This document shows positions 53,324-62,629 of a stretch of 64,000 nt of DNA, in pieces. The first letter of the stretch is position 1; each line of letters starts with the position of its first letter. The position numbers were made by a program, and so were the translations under genes. The notes beneath the pieces were generated by a model that saw only the letters and a list, made by a program, of their open reading frames with translations, was not told the origin of the DNA and made no database searches. The stretch is from Cryobacterium psychrotolerans (GTDB taxonomy: Bacteria; Actinomycetota; Actinomycetes; Actinomycetales; Microbacteriaceae): contig NZ_FNFU01000002.1 of NCBI RefSeq assembly GCF_900101115.1, positions 185,961 through 249,960 on the forward strand, given 5' to 3'.

Positions 53324-53974
53324 ATGGCGCTAACTCCGGAAGATGTAGTCAACAAGCGGTTCCAGTCGACCAAGTTCCGTGAGGGATACGACCAGGATGA
53401 GGTCGATGACTTCCTCGATGAGGTCGTCGTCGAACTGCGCCGCCTCACCAAGGAAAACGAGGAGCTCCGGGCTCAGCTCGGAGCCGACGGGGCCGCAGCG
53501 CCCACCAAGGTCGCCGAGACCGTGGCCGAAGCCGCACCGGAGCCGGTTGCCGTGCCCGAGCCGGTCAAGGCAGCCGTCGTTCCCGTCGCTGCTCCCGTGG
53601 TCGATTCGACCGACGAGACGGCCGGCACCACGAACCTGCTCCAGCTGGCTCGCCGCCTGCACGAGGAGCACGTGAAGGAAGGCGCCGAGAAGCGCGACGC
53701 CTTGATCGCCGAGGGCCACGCCACGGCCGCCCGCGTGATCGCCGAGTCCGAGGCGAAGCAGCGCGCCCAGATCAACGTCCTCGAGAAGGAGCGTTCCACG
53801 CTCGAGAGCAAGATCGAAGAGCTGCGCACGTTCGAGCGCGAGTACCGCCAGAAGCTGAAGAGCTACATTGAGGGCCAGTTGCGCGACCTCGACGCCACCT
53901 CGCCGGTTGGTGCCGGAGTCGGCAGCGACGCAGGCAACGCTCCGAAGTCGAGCTTCCAGGGCTTTGGCGCGTAG
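53324..53974 (+). CDS. divIVA: Polar growth and division protein DivIVA (Wag31)
   Basis: A 216-residue coiled-coil protein that recognises curved membrane at the cell poles and recruits wall synthesis. The N-terminal domain MALTPEDVVNKRFQSTKFRE and GYDQDEVDDFLDEVVVEL is the membrane-binding and dimerising part. A Pro/Val/Ala linker (about 60-105) leads to a second coiled coil (HEEHVKEGAEKRDALIAEGH, VLEKERSTLESKIEELRTFE). In mycobacteria Wag31 is phosphorylated by PASTA kinases, so the pknL-like product may act on it. It ends the classic cluster. Confidence 0.95.
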   Translation: MALTPEDVVNKRFQSTKFREGYDQDEVDDFLDEVVVELRRLTKENEELRAQLGADGAAAPTKVAETVAEAAPEPVAVPEPVKAAVVPVAAPVVDSTDETAGTTNLLQLARRLHEEHVKEGAEKRDALIAEGHATAARVIAESEAKQRAQINVLEKERSTLESKIEELRTFEREYRQKLKSYIEGQLRDLDATSPVGAGVGSDAGNAPKSSFQGFGA

Positions 53975-54578
53975 CTCAACAGCGAAGGTCAGCTTCCGCG
54001 CCCTACTCGTCCTGGCCGTTGTTGCGCTGGGCGTGTACGCGCTTGATCAAATCAGTAAGTTCCTCGTTGTCACCAACCTGACCGAGGGTGATGTTGTCCG
54101 GGTTCTGGACGATGTGCTGCAACTGCACTTCGTCCGGAACCCGGGCGCTGCATTTTCCCTCGCCAGCGGCATGACCTGGATTTTCTCCATCATCGCCACC
54201 GGCGTCGTCGTCTTCATCGTCTGGTTCGCCGGCCGCATCCGTTCGGTCGCCTGGTCGGTCGTCTTCGGACTGCTGCTCGGCGGAGTCCTCGGAAACCTGA
54301 CCGACCGTCTGCTCCGTGAGCCCGGCTTCGGGGTGGGACACGTCGTCGACTTCATCTCGACCCCGTGGATGATCCCGGCCATCTACAACGTGGCGGACAT
54401 GTCCATCGTCGTCAGCATGGGAATCTTCATGATCCTGACCATCCGGGGCATCGGCCTCGACGGTGTGCGCACGCCCGCCGCGGCGGGTAAGGACGCACCC
54501 GCAGAGGATTCCTCGTCGAAGGCGGATTCCACCGCCGACGGTCTCGTCGGTCCAGCTCCCACAGAGAGTGCACTCTAG
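53964..54578 (+). CDS. lspA: Lipoprotein signal peptidase (signal peptidase II)
   Basis: LspA cleaves the signal peptide of lipoproteins such as the binding protein at 1563. The 204-residue protein has four membrane helices and the two catalytic aspartates in [13 protein letters not shown] (about 113) and [14 protein letters not shown] (about 146); [14 protein letters not shown] is another conserved block. TTG 53964 is the most plausible start, overlapping divIVA by 11 bp; a longer GTG start inside divIVA would add a hydrophilic head. An acidic tail of about 40 residues ends the protein. Confidence 0.92.
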   Translation: MARSSTAKVSFRALLVLAVVALGVYALDQISKFLVVTNLTEGDVVRVLDDVLQLHFVRNPGAAFSLASGMTWIFSIIATGVVVFIVWFAGRIRSVAWSVVFGLLLGGVLGNLTDRLLREPGFGVGHVVDFISTPWMIPAIYNVADMSIVVSMGIFMILTIRGIGLDGVRTPAAAGKDAPAEDSSSKADSTADGLVGPAPTESAL

Positions 54579-54586
54579 CCACCACG

Positions 54587-55507
54587 ATGGAAACCCGCTC
54601 ACTTCCCCTCCCGGACGGCCTCGACGGCGTCCGCGTCGACGCCGGCATCGCCCGCCTCCTCGGTTTCCCGCGCACCTTCGCGGCCGAGGTCGCCGAGGGC
54701 GGCGGCGTCACCCTCGACGGCGTCACGGTCGGCAAGTCCGACCGGCTGCGTGCCGGCGGCTGGCTCGAGGTCAGCTGGCAGCCCAAGGAGGCCGTCCGGA
54801 TCGTGCCGATCCCGGTACCCGACCTGACGATCGTGCACGACGACGAGAGCATCGTCGTCGTCAACAAACCGGTCGGCGTCGCCGCCCACCCGAGCGTCGG
54901 CTGGACCGGGCCGACGGTGCTCGGCGCGCTCTCCGCCGCCGGGTACCGGATCGCGACCTCCGGCGCGGCCGAGCGCGCGGGCATCGTGCATCGCCTCGAC
55001 GTCGGCACGAGCGGCCTGATGGTCGTTGCCAAGTCGGAGGCGGCCTACACGGCGCTGAAGCGTGCCTTCCACGACCGCGAGGTGGAGAAGATCTACCACG
55101 CCGTCGTGCAGGGCCACCCCGACCCGCTCAGCGGCACGATCGAAGGCCCGATCGGGCGCCACCCGCGCTCCGACTGGAAATTCGCCGTGGTCGAGGGCGG
55201 CAAGCATTCGGTGACGCACTACGAGACGCTCGAGGCCTTCCCTTCCGCGTCGCTGCTCGAGGTGCACCTGGAGACGGGCCGCACCCACCAGATCCGGGTG
55301 CACATGGCCGCTCAGCGGCATCCGTGCGTCGGCGACGCCATGTACGGGGCCGACCCGTCCATTTCGGCCAGGCTCGGGCTCACCCGGCAGTGGCTGCACG
55401 CCACCCAGCTGGCCTTCTCCCACCCCGACTCCCGGGAATGGGTCACGTTCACCGCGCCCTACCCGGACGACCTGGCACACGCCCTCTCTGTCCTCTGTGG
55501 CGATTAG
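54587..55507 (+). CDS. rluD: RluD-family 23S rRNA pseudouridine synthase
   Basis: A 306-residue enzyme that isomerises uridines in 23S rRNA. The N-terminal S4 RNA-binding domain (about 10-60) is followed by the catalytic domain with [20 protein letters not shown] (catalytic Asp about 137), [20 protein letters not shown] and [12 protein letters not shown]. It follows lspA by 8 bp, the common lspA-rluD order in Gram-positives, and precedes dnaE. The exact target site in rRNA is inferred from the family only. Confidence 0.94.
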   Translation: METRSLPLPDGLDGVRVDAGIARLLGFPRTFAAEVAEGGGVTLDGVTVGKSDRLRAGGWLEVSWQPKEAVRIVPIPVPDLTIVHDDESIVVVNKPVGVAAHPSVGWTGPTVLGALSAAGYRIATSGAAERAGIVHRLDVGTSGLMVVAKSEAAYTALKRAFHDREVEKIYHAVVQGHPDPLSGTIEGPIGRHPRSDWKFAVVEGGKHSVTHYETLEAFPSASLLEVHLETGRTHQIRVHMAAQRHPCVGDAMYGADPSISARLGLTRQWLHATQLAFSHPDSREWVTFTAPYPDDLAHALSVLCGD

Positions 55508-55545
55508 GCTGGACAACCACCACCACCCACGAATTCGGAGCAGTT

Positions 55546-58500
55546 TTGGCGCCTCAGGGTAATTCGGGAGGCGCGAACGACTCGTTCGTGCACCTCCACG
55601 TGCACAGCGAGTACTCGATGCTCGACGGCGCCGCGCGGGTGAAACCGCTGATCGAGGCGGCCGTGGAGCAGGGGATGCCCGCGGTCGCGATCACCGACCA
55701 CGGCAACGTCTTCGGCGCCTTCGATTTCTGGCGCACGGCCACCGAGGCGGGGATCAAGCCGATCATCGGGACCGAGGCGTACATCACGCCGGGCACCGAC
55801 CGGCGCGACAAGACCCGGGTGAAGTGGGGCACCGGCGCCCAGAACCGTGACGACGTCGGCGGCAGCGGCGCGTACACGCACATGACCCTGCTCTCGGAGA
55901 ACACGGAGGGCATGCACAACCTGTTCCGGCTCTCCTCGCGGGCGTCGCTCGAGGGGTATTACTTCAAACCCCGCATGGACCGGGAGATGCTCAGCCAGCA
56001 TTCCGCCGGCCTCATCGGCACCACCGGCTGCGCCGGCGGCGAGGTGCAGACCCGGCTCCGTCTCGGGCAGTACGAGGAGGCGAAGAAGGCGGCGTCGGAC
56101 TACCGCGACATCTTCGGACGCGAGAATTTCTTCTGCGAAATCATGGACCACGGCATTGACGTGGAGCGGCGCACCATGAGTGACCTGCTGCGGCTCGCCA
56201 AGGAGCTCGGCCTGCCGCTCGTGGCCACGAACGACCTGCACTACACCCACGCCCATGACGCGACCGCCCACGCGGCGCTGCTCTGCGTGCAGTCCGCGTC
56301 GACCCTCGACGACCCCAACCGGTTCAAGTTCGACTCCGACGAGTTCTACCTCAAGACCGCCGCGCAGATGCGGCACATCTTCCGGGACAACCCGGAGGCC
56401 TGCGACAACACCCTGCTGATCGCCGAACGCTGCGACGTGAAGTTCAACACCCAGGCCAACTACATGCCGCGCTTCCCCGTGCCGGAGGGGGAGGACGAGC
56501 AGAGCTGGTTCATCAAGGAAACCGAGGTGGGGCTGCACCAGCGCTACCCGGCCGGCATCCCGGACAACGTGCGCAAGCAGGCCGACTACGAGGTCGGCGT
56601 CATCCTGCAGATGGGCTTCCCCGGCTACTTCCTCGTCGTGGCGGATTTCATCACCTGGTCGCGGAAGAACGGCATCCGGGTGGGCCCCGGCCGCGGCTCC
56701 GGCGCCGGCTCGATGGTCGCCTACGCGATGGGCATCACCGACCTCGACCCGCTGCGCCACGGCCTCATCTTCGAGCGGTTCCTCAACCCCGACCGCGTCT
56801 CCATGCCCGACTTCGACGTCGACTTCGACGAGCGCCGCCGCGGCGAGGTCATCCGCTACGTCACCGAGAAGTACGGCGACGAGCGGGTGGCGCAGATCGT
56901 CACCTACGGCACGATCAAGGCCAAGCAGGCGCTCAAGGACTCCTCACGGGTGCTCGGCTTCCCGTTCGGGATGGGCGACAAGCTCACCAAGGCGATGCCG
57001 CCGGCGATCATGGGCAAGGACGTGCCGCTGACGGGCATGTTCGACAAGGACCACCCCCGCTACCGGGAGGCCGGCGACTTCCGGGCCGTGATCGAATCCG
57101 ACCCGGAGGCCCGTACCGTCTTCGACACGGCCCTCGGCCTGGAGAACCTCAAGCGCCAGTGGGGCGTGCACGCGGCCGGCGTGATCATGTCCTCCGACCC
57201 TTTGATCGACATCATCCCGATCATGAAGCGTGAGGTCGACGGCCAGGTCGTCACCCAGTTCGACTACCCGGCCTGCGAGGCCCTCGGGCTGATCAAGATG
57301 GACTTCCTCGGGCTGCGCAACCTGACCATCATCGACGACACCCTCGACAACATCGAGGTGAACCGCGGCCACCGCCCCATCCTCGAGGACCTCGAGCTCG
57401 ACGACACGCTCGCCTACGAGCTGCTCGCCCGCGGCGACACGCTCGGCGTCTTCCAGCTCGACGGCGGGCCGATGCGTTCGCTCCTGCGGCTGATGAAACC
57501 CGACAATTTCGAGGACATCTCCGCCGTCATCGCGCTGTACCGGCCGGGCCCGATGGGCGCGAACTCGCACACCAACTACGCGCTGCGGAAGACCGGCCAG
57601 CAGGAGATCGTGCCGATCCACAAGGAGCTCGAAGAGGCCCTCGTCGATGTGATCGGCAACACCTACGGCCTGATCGTCTACCAGGAGCAGGTGATGTCGA
57701 TCGCCCAGAAGCTGGCCGGCTTCTCCCTCGGCCAGGCCGACCTGCTGCGGCGCGCGATGGGCAAGAAGAAGAAATCCGAGCTGGACAAGCAGTTCGAGGG
57801 CTTCTCCGCCGGCATGACGGCCAACGGGTACTCGATGGATGCCGTGAACACGGTCTGGAACATCCTGCTCCCGTTCTCCGACTACGCGTTCAACAAGGCG
57901 CACTCCGCCGCCTACGGGGTGCTGTCCTACTGGACGGCGTACCTCAAGGCGCACTACCCGGCCGAGTACATGGCCGCCCTGCTCACCAGCGTCGGCGACG
58001 CCAGGGACAAGCTCGCGCTCTACCTCAACGAGTGCCGCCGGATGGGCATCCAGGTGCTTCCGCCGGACGTGAACGAGTCCATCGGCTTCTTCGCGGCCGT
58101 GGGCACCGACATCCGTTTCGGGCTGGGGGCTGTGCGGAACGTGGGCTTCAACGTCGTCGACGCCATCCGCGGCGCCCGCGACGAGAAGGGCCGTTTCGAG
58201 TCGTTCCACGACTTCCTGCGCAAGGTGCCGCTCCCGGTGGCCAACAAGCGCACCATCGAGTCGCTGGTCAAGGCCGGCGCGTTCGACTCGCTCGGCGCCA
58301 CCCGGCGGGCCATGGTCGAGATCCACGAGGGCGCCGTCGAATCGGCCGTGAAGATCAAACGCGACGAAGTGCACGGCATGGTCGGCTTCGACTTCGACAG
58401 CCTCTTCGACGACCCGCAGGACACCGAGCAGGTGCCGGAGCGCCCCGAGTGGAGCAAGAAGGAGAAGCTGGCCTTCGAGCGCGACATGCTCGGCCTGTAC

Positions 58501-59085
58501 GTGTCCGACCATCCGCTCGCGGGGCTCGAGATCCCGCTGGCCAAGCACGCCAGCACGACGATCGCCGACCTGATCGCGTCCGAGGCGACCCAGGACGGCG
58601 ACACCGTCACCGTGGCCGGGCTGATCACGAGCGTGCAGCACCGCACGGCGAAGAAATCCGGCAACCAGTACGGCATGATCCAGGTCGAGGACTTCGGCGG
58701 CGAGATCACCGTCATGTTCATGGGTAAGGCCTACCTCGAGTTCACCGCCGACCTCGTCAGCGACTCGATCGTCGTCGTGCGCGGGCGGGTGAGCCTGCGT
58801 GACGACGGGATGAACCTGCATGCGTTCAGCCTGCTCAGCCCCGACCTCGGACAGGGCTTCGAGAGCGGACCCCTGGCGATCACCCTGACCGAGGCGCGGG
58901 CGACCGCCGACACGGTCAGGGCGCTCGGCGAGGTGCTCACCCGGCACGGCGGCGACTCCGAGGTGCGCCTCAAGCTGGTCAAGGGAGCCTCCGCCCGGGT
59001 CTTCGAGCTGCCGCACCAGGTGAAGGTGAGTGCCGACCTGTTCGGCGAGCTGAAGAGCCTCCTCGGGCCCTACTGCCTGAGCTGA
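55546..59085 (+). CDS. dnaE: DNA polymerase III alpha subunit
   Basis: The replicative polymerase subunit, 1179 residues. The N-terminal PHP domain starts FVHLHVHSEYSMLDGAARV (about 13). The palm has FLNPDRVSMPDFDVDFDERR with catalytic aspartates (about 421). Later come GVFQLDGGPMRSLLRL, PFSDYAFNKAHSAAYGVLSY (helix-hairpin region) and a C-terminal OB fold (VTVAGLITSVQHRTAKKSG). The TTG start at 55546 stands 5 bases after CGGAG; upstream sequence in this frame belongs to the rluD region. It is the housekeeping DnaE1 type by length and domains. Confidence 0.96.
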   Translation: MAPQGNSGGANDSFVHLHVHSEYSMLDGAARVKPLIEAAVEQGMPAVAITDHGNVFGAFDFWRTATEAGIKPIIGTEAYITPGTDRRDKTRVKWGTGAQNRDDVGGSGAYTHMTLLSENTEGMHNLFRLSSRASLEGYYFKPRMDREMLSQHSAGLIGTTGCAGGEVQTRLRLGQYEEAKKAASDYRDIFGRENFFCEIMDHGIDVERRTMSDLLRLAKELGLPLVATNDLHYTHAHDATAHAALLCVQSASTLDDPNRFKFDSDEFYLKTAAQMRHIFRDNPEACDNTLLIAERCDVKFNTQANYMPRFPVPEGEDEQSWFIKETEVGLHQRYPAGIPDNVRKQADYEVGVILQMGFPGYFLVVADFITWSRKNGIRVGPGRGSGAGSMVAYAMGITDLDPLRHGLIFERFLNPDRVSMPDFDVDFDERRRGEVIRYVTEKYGDERVAQIVTYGTIKAKQALKDSSRVLGFPFGMGDKLTKAMPPAIMGKDVPLTGMFDKDHPRYREAGDFRAVIESDPEARTVFDTALGLENLKRQWGVHAAGVIMSSDPLIDIIPIMKREVDGQVVTQFDYPACEALGLIKMDFLGLRNLTIIDDTLDNIEVNRGHRPILEDLELDDTLAYELLARGDTLGVFQLDGGPMRSLLRLMKPDNFEDISAVIALYRPGPMGANSHTNYALRKTGQQEIVPIHKELEEALVDVIGNTYGLIVYQEQVMSIAQKLAGFSLGQADLLRRAMGKKKKSELDKQFEGFSAGMTANGYSMDAVNTVWNILLPFSDYAFNKAHSAAYGVLSYWTAYLKAHYPAEYMAALLTSVGDARDKLALYLNECRRMGIQVLPPDVNESIGFFAAVGTDIRFGLGAVRNVGFNVVDAIRGARDEKGRFESFHDFLRKVPLPVANKRTIESLVKAGAFDSLGATRRAMVEIHEGAVESAVKIKRDEVHGMVGFDFDSLFDDPQDTEQVPERPEWSKKEKLAFERDMLGLYVSDHPLAGLEIPLAKHASTTIADLIASEATQDGDTVTVAGLITSVQHRTAKKSGNQYGMIQVEDFGGEITVMFMGKAYLEFTADLVSDSIVVVRGRVSLRDDGMNLHAFSLLSPDLGQGFESGPLAITLTEARATADTVRALGEVLTRHGGDSEVRLKLVKGASARVFELPHQVKVSADLFGELKSLLGPYCLS

Positions 59086-59089
59086 CCCC

Positions 59090-59166
59090 GCCCCTCCTCC
59101 GCCCCTCCTCCGCCCCTCCTCCGCCCCTCCTCCGCCCCTCCTCCGCCCCTCCTCCGCCCCTCCTTA
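59090..59166. repeat. 11-bp tandem repeat after dnaE
   Basis: Seven adjoining copies of gcccctcctcc (the last ending ctta) start 5 bp after the dnaE stop. They are non-coding. The transcript is a pure C/U tract, which could be a Rho-loading (rut-like) signal. Confidence 0.88.
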
Positions 59167-59178
59167 CCCCGCTCCCTA

Positions 59179-59244
59179 CCCCGCGAACCTGCAGTTGTGC
59201 ACGTTATTCGGGGGTCTTAGCGCGCACAACTGCGGTTTCGCGGG
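59179..59244. repeat. Intergenic inverted repeat, family B copy 2
   Basis: Arms ccccgcgaacctgcagttgtgc and gcgcacaactgcggtttcgcggg (imperfect). Its reverse complement matches the element at 21147-21215, loop included, with only scattered differences. It lies 25 bp before the acyltransferase gene. Confidence 0.8.
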
Positions 59245-59269
59245 ATGGGGTTTTGGATAGGATTTGTGG

Positions 59270-60049
59270 ATGAGGATGGCCGAGCCGATGAACATGGGTG
59301 AGCCGGTGTACACGGCCGCGATCGGCGTCGGGCGGGCGCTGTTCAGCTCCCTGCGGCTGAAGCCGAAGGTCACCGGGCTGCGCAACCTTCCGGATGCCGG
59401 GGGCGCCGTGCTGGCGATCACCCACTTCGGCTACCTCGACTTCGCCCTTGTCGAGTGGATGCTGTGGCACAAGAACCGCCGGCGGATCCGCTTCCTGGCC
59501 AAAGAGGCCGTGTTCAAGCAGCCGCTTGCGGGCGCCGTGCTGCGCTCGATGGGCCACATCCCCGTCGACATGAAGGCCGGCGCGGACGCGTATGCGCTGG
59601 CGGTCGCCTCCCTGAAATCGGGGGAGTTGCTCGGCGTGTTCCCGGAGGGCGGGGTCAACGCCTCGTTCACGGTGCGCGCCTTGAAGACCGGGACCGTGCG
59701 GATGGCGGCGGAGGCCGGCGTCCCCGTGATTCCGGTCGCCGTCTGGGGCGGCCACCGCGTGCTGACCAAGAACCACCAGCCCTCGCTGCGGGAGGCCTTC
59801 GCCACGCCGATCCGCTACGCGATCGGCGAACCGATCCGGGTCGACCCGGCGGCCGACCCGACGGAGCAGACCCTGCGCCTGCACGACACGCTGCAGCGGC
59901 TCGTCGACTCGCTGCAGACCGACTACCCCGTAGACGGAGCCGGCCAGTGGTGGCAGCCGGAACACCTCGGCGGCACCGCACCCACTCCCGAGGAGGCCGC
60001 GGTGGCCGAGGCGGAGCGCCGGCGTCGCCGCGAGGAGCGCGAGCACTAG
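59270..60049 (+). CDS. 1-acyl-glycerol-3-phosphate acyltransferase family protein (PlsC type)
   Basis: A 259-residue membrane-associated acyltransferase of phospholipid synthesis. The catalytic HX4D motif is in ITHFGYLDFALVEW. The glycerol-3-phosphate-binding motif is in GVFPEGGVNAS, and VPVIPVAVWGGHRVL is the usual third block. ATG 59270 is chosen with AGGA 8 bases ahead; starts at 59264 and 59276 are possible. The last 40 residues are hydrophilic and rich in Glu and Arg. The acyl donor and acceptor are inferred from the family. Confidence 0.9.
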   Translation: MRMAEPMNMGEPVYTAAIGVGRALFSSLRLKPKVTGLRNLPDAGGAVLAITHFGYLDFALVEWMLWHKNRRRIRFLAKEAVFKQPLAGAVLRSMGHIPVDMKAGADAYALAVASLKSGELLGVFPEGGVNASFTVRALKTGTVRMAAEAGVPVIPVAVWGGHRVLTKNHQPSLREAFATPIRYAIGEPIRVDPAADPTEQTLRLHDTLQRLVDSLQTDYPVDGAGQWWQPEHLGGTAPTPEEAAVAEAERRRRREEREH

Positions 60050-60071
60050 GCGCGCCTCGACCGTGACAGTC

Positions 60072-60111
60072 GCGGTCGAGTTCGACCGGCACACCAGGCA
60101 ATCTCGACCGC
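60072..60111. repeat. Intergenic inverted repeat, family E copy 2
   Basis: gcggtcgag ... ctcgaccgc enclose cggcacaccaggca. The reverse complement matches the element at 9276-9314, including the loop. It lies between the convergent acyltransferase and flavin reductase genes. Confidence 0.8.
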
Positions 60112-60141
60112 AACCGTCGAAGTCGGCGGGTCGAAGGCCGG

Positions 60142-60699
60142 CTAGACCCGGTCGCCGGGCACCCGGTAGGTGCGCTCGTGGTAGAGCAGGGCCTGGTCGT
60201 CCTCACCCATGCCGCCCTCTTCGATCTGCACCACGACCACCGCATTGTTGTGCACCTGGACCCGCTCGATGATGCGCCCCACCATCCACGACGTCACGTC
60301 CCTCAGCACCGGGAGGCCGTAGGGGCCGCGGTACCAGTGGTCGCCGTCGAAGCGCTGCTCGTTCGGGCCGGACAGCTTCTCGGCGACCGAGCGATTGCGC
60401 ACGCCGAGCATGTGGATGACGACGCGGTCATTCTCCATGATCGCCGGCCAGGCGCTGGCCGAACGGGCCATGTTGAACGTCGCCAGGGGCGGGACGGCGG
60501 AGAGCGAGGCGAGGGAGGTGGCGGTGAAGCCGACCGGCGTGCCGTCGGTGCGAGCGGAGGTGATCACGGCGACGCCCGAGGCGTGGCGCCGGAACGCGTG
60601 CTTGAAGGCGGCCAGGTCGACGGGAGCGTGCGGGTCGCCCTCGAGGGGAGGGATGGCGGCAGGCGGCCGCGGTGGCGGGGGTGAGGTCGTGTCGTTCAT
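60142..60699 (-). CDS. Flavin reductase family (FMN-binding split-barrel) protein
   Basis: A 185-residue flavin reductase-like protein. The core is FKHAFRRHASGVAVITSART, GTPVGFTATSLASLSAVPPL (flavin-binding T-x-T-S block), NMARSASAWPAI and VHIML-like VVIHMLGVRNRSVAEKLSG. The N-terminal 25 residues are Pro-rich. Members supply reduced FMN to a partner monooxygenase or act as small oxidoreductases; no partner gene is adjacent. It is divergent from hisD, with about 80 bp between the two starts. Confidence 0.88.
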   Translation of the reverse strand: MNDTTSPPPPRPPAAIPPLEGDPHAPVDLAAFKHAFRRHASGVAVITSARTDGTPVGFTATSLASLSAVPPLATFNMARSASAWPAIMENDRVVIHMLGVRNRSVAEKLSGPNEQRFDGDHWYRGPYGLPVLRDVTSWMVGRIIERVQVHNNAVVVVQIEEGGMGEDDQALLYHERTYRVPGDRV

Positions 60700-60780
60700 A
60701 CTGCTGCTTCAATCTCCTGGGTGACCACCCTATTCCCGGGCACCGATGGTTCAAGGATAGGGCGGATATGCTGGAGCGCG

Positions 60781-62091
60781 ATGATCCAGACGATTGACCT
60801 CCGAGGAACCCGGCCGACGCCGGCCGAACTGCTGGCCGCCGTGCCGCGCGCGCTCACCGACGTGGCGTCCGCCAGCGACATCGCGGCCGACCTGATCGCC
60901 GACGTCCGGGCCAGGGGAGAAGCTGCGCTGCTCGACCAGGCAGAGCGCCTCGACCGGGTGCGCCCGGCCCAGGTTCGGGTGCCTGCTGCCCACATCAGTG
61001 AGGCGCTGGCCGGGCTCGACCCGCAGGTTCGCACGGCCGTCGAAGAGACCATCACCCGGGTGCGCCGGGCGAGCGCCGCCCAGGTGCCGCCGCGGGTCAC
61101 GACCGTGATCGCCGAGGGCGCGGAGATCACCCAGCGCTGGCAGCCGGTCGCCCGCGTCGGCCTGTACGTGCCCGGCGGCAAAGCCGTCTACCCGTCGAGC
61201 GTGGTCATGAACGTGGTCCCGGCCCAGGTGGCCGGCGTGACCTCGATCGCCCTCGCCTCACCCCCGCAGAGCGACTTCGATGGCCGCGTGCACCCCACCA
61301 TCCTCGCCGTCGCGGGACTGCTCGGCGTCGAGGAGATCTACGCGATGGGCGGCGCCGGCGCTATCGGGGCGTTCGCGTACGGCGTGCCCGGCATCGGGCT
61401 CGACCCGGTGCAACTCGTCACCGGCCCGGGCAACGTCTACGTTGCCGCCGCCAAGAGACTGGTCCGCGGCCAGACCGGCATCGACGCGGAAGCGGGGCCC
61501 ACCGACATCCTCGTCATCGCCGATGACGCCGCCGACCCCCGGCTCATCGCGGCCGACCTCGTCAGCCAGGCCGAGCACGACGAACTCGCCGCCGCGGTGC
61601 TGGTCACGGATTCGCCGGCCCTGGCCGACGCCGTCGCCGCGCGGCTGGCCGAGCTCGCGGCATCCACGGCCCACAGCGCCCGCGTGACCGCGGCCCTCGG
61701 CGGCCGGCAGTCCGCGCTGGTCCTCGTCGACGATCTGTCCGCCGCGGCCGCGTTCAGCAACGCGTTCGGCCCGGAGCACCTCGAAATCCAGACCAGCGAC
61801 CCGGATGCCGTGCTCGGCCTGATCGAGAACGCCGGCGCCATCTTCCTCGGCCCGCACTCGCCGGTCAGCCTGGGCGACTACGCGGCCGGATCCAACCACG
61901 TGCTGCCGACCGGAGGCCAGGCCCGGTTCGCTTCCGGACTCGGCGCCTACACATTCCTCCGCCCGCAGCAGGTGGTGCGCTACAGCCGTGAGGCGCTCCA
62001 GGCGGTGTCCGGGCACATCCGGGCGCTCTCCGATGCCGAGGCGTTGCCGGCGCACGGGGACGCGGTCGCTGCGCGATTCCCGGGGGAGTGA
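60781..62091 (+). CDS. hisD: Histidinol dehydrogenase
   Basis: HisD oxidises histidinol to histidine in two NAD-dependent steps, ending the pathway. The 436-residue protein has VARVGLYVPGGKAVYPSSVV, ITGPGN-type VTGPGNVYVAAAKRLVRG, DLVSQAEHDELAAAVLV (His and Glu general base region) and SPVSLGDYAAGSNHVLPTGG; the catalytic zinc site includes the His in the last block. ATG 60781 has GGAG 4 bases before it. No other his gene is visible next to it; nrdR follows in the same direction. Confidence 0.95.
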   Translation: MIQTIDLRGTRPTPAELLAAVPRALTDVASASDIAADLIADVRARGEAALLDQAERLDRVRPAQVRVPAAHISEALAGLDPQVRTAVEETITRVRRASAAQVPPRVTTVIAEGAEITQRWQPVARVGLYVPGGKAVYPSSVVMNVVPAQVAGVTSIALASPPQSDFDGRVHPTILAVAGLLGVEEIYAMGGAGAIGAFAYGVPGIGLDPVQLVTGPGNVYVAAAKRLVRGQTGIDAEAGPTDILVIADDAADPRLIAADLVSQAEHDELAAAVLVTDSPALADAVAARLAELAASTAHSARVTAALGGRQSALVLVDDLSAAAAFSNAFGPEHLEIQTSDPDAVLGLIENAGAIFLGPHSPVSLGDYAAGSNHVLPTGGQARFASGLGAYTFLRPQQVVRYSREALQAVSGHIRALSDAEALPAHGDAVAARFPGE

Positions 62092-62138
62092 CACCGGGCC
62101 TCCGGTCGCCACCGTCGGCACGATAGGCTGGCAACACA

Positions 62139-62624
62139 ATGTTCTGCCCGTTCTGTCGCCACCCCGACTCCCGAGTCATCGACTCGCGCACCAGCGACGA
62201 CGGGCTTTCGATCCGCCGCCGGCGCCAGTGCCCGGAGTGCGGCCGCCGATTCAGCACCACCGAGACCGCCAGCCTGAACGTGATCAAGCGCAGCGGAGTC
62301 GTCGAGCCGTTCAGCCGCGAGAAGATCGTCTCCGGCGTGCGCAAGGCCTGCCAGGGCCGCCCGGTCACCGACTCCGACCTCGCGATGCTCGCGCAGAAGG
62401 TCGAGGAAACCGTGCGGCAGACCGGCGCGTCCCAACTCGACGCCAACGACATCGGCCTGGCCATCCTGCCGCCGCTGCGGGAACTTGACGAGGTCGCCTA
62501 CCTGCGCTTCGCGAGCGTCTACCAGGGCTTCGATTCGCTCGAGGACTTCGAGCAGGCCATCACCCAGCTGCGCCGCGAACACGACGGGCAGGCCTCGGAC
62601 AAGGCCCCCCTGGCCGAGCTGTAG
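62139..62624 (+). CDS. nrdR: Ribonucleotide reductase repressor NrdR
   Basis: NrdR senses ATP/dATP and represses ribonucleotide reductase genes. The 161-residue protein has an N-terminal zinc ribbon ([17 protein letters not shown] with [15 protein letters not shown], four Cys) and an ATP-cone (about 48-138: [36 protein letters not shown] at its end). It follows hisD by 47 bp. I did not find the paired NrdR boxes in this window, as no nrd operon is present. Confidence 0.96.
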   Translation: MFCPFCRHPDSRVIDSRTSDDGLSIRRRRQCPECGRRFSTTETASLNVIKRSGVVEPFSREKIVSGVRKACQGRPVTDSDLAMLAQKVEETVRQTGASQLDANDIGLAILPPLRELDEVAYLRFASVYQGFDSLEDFEQAITQLRREHDGQASDKAPLAEL

Positions 62625-62629
62625 AGCCC

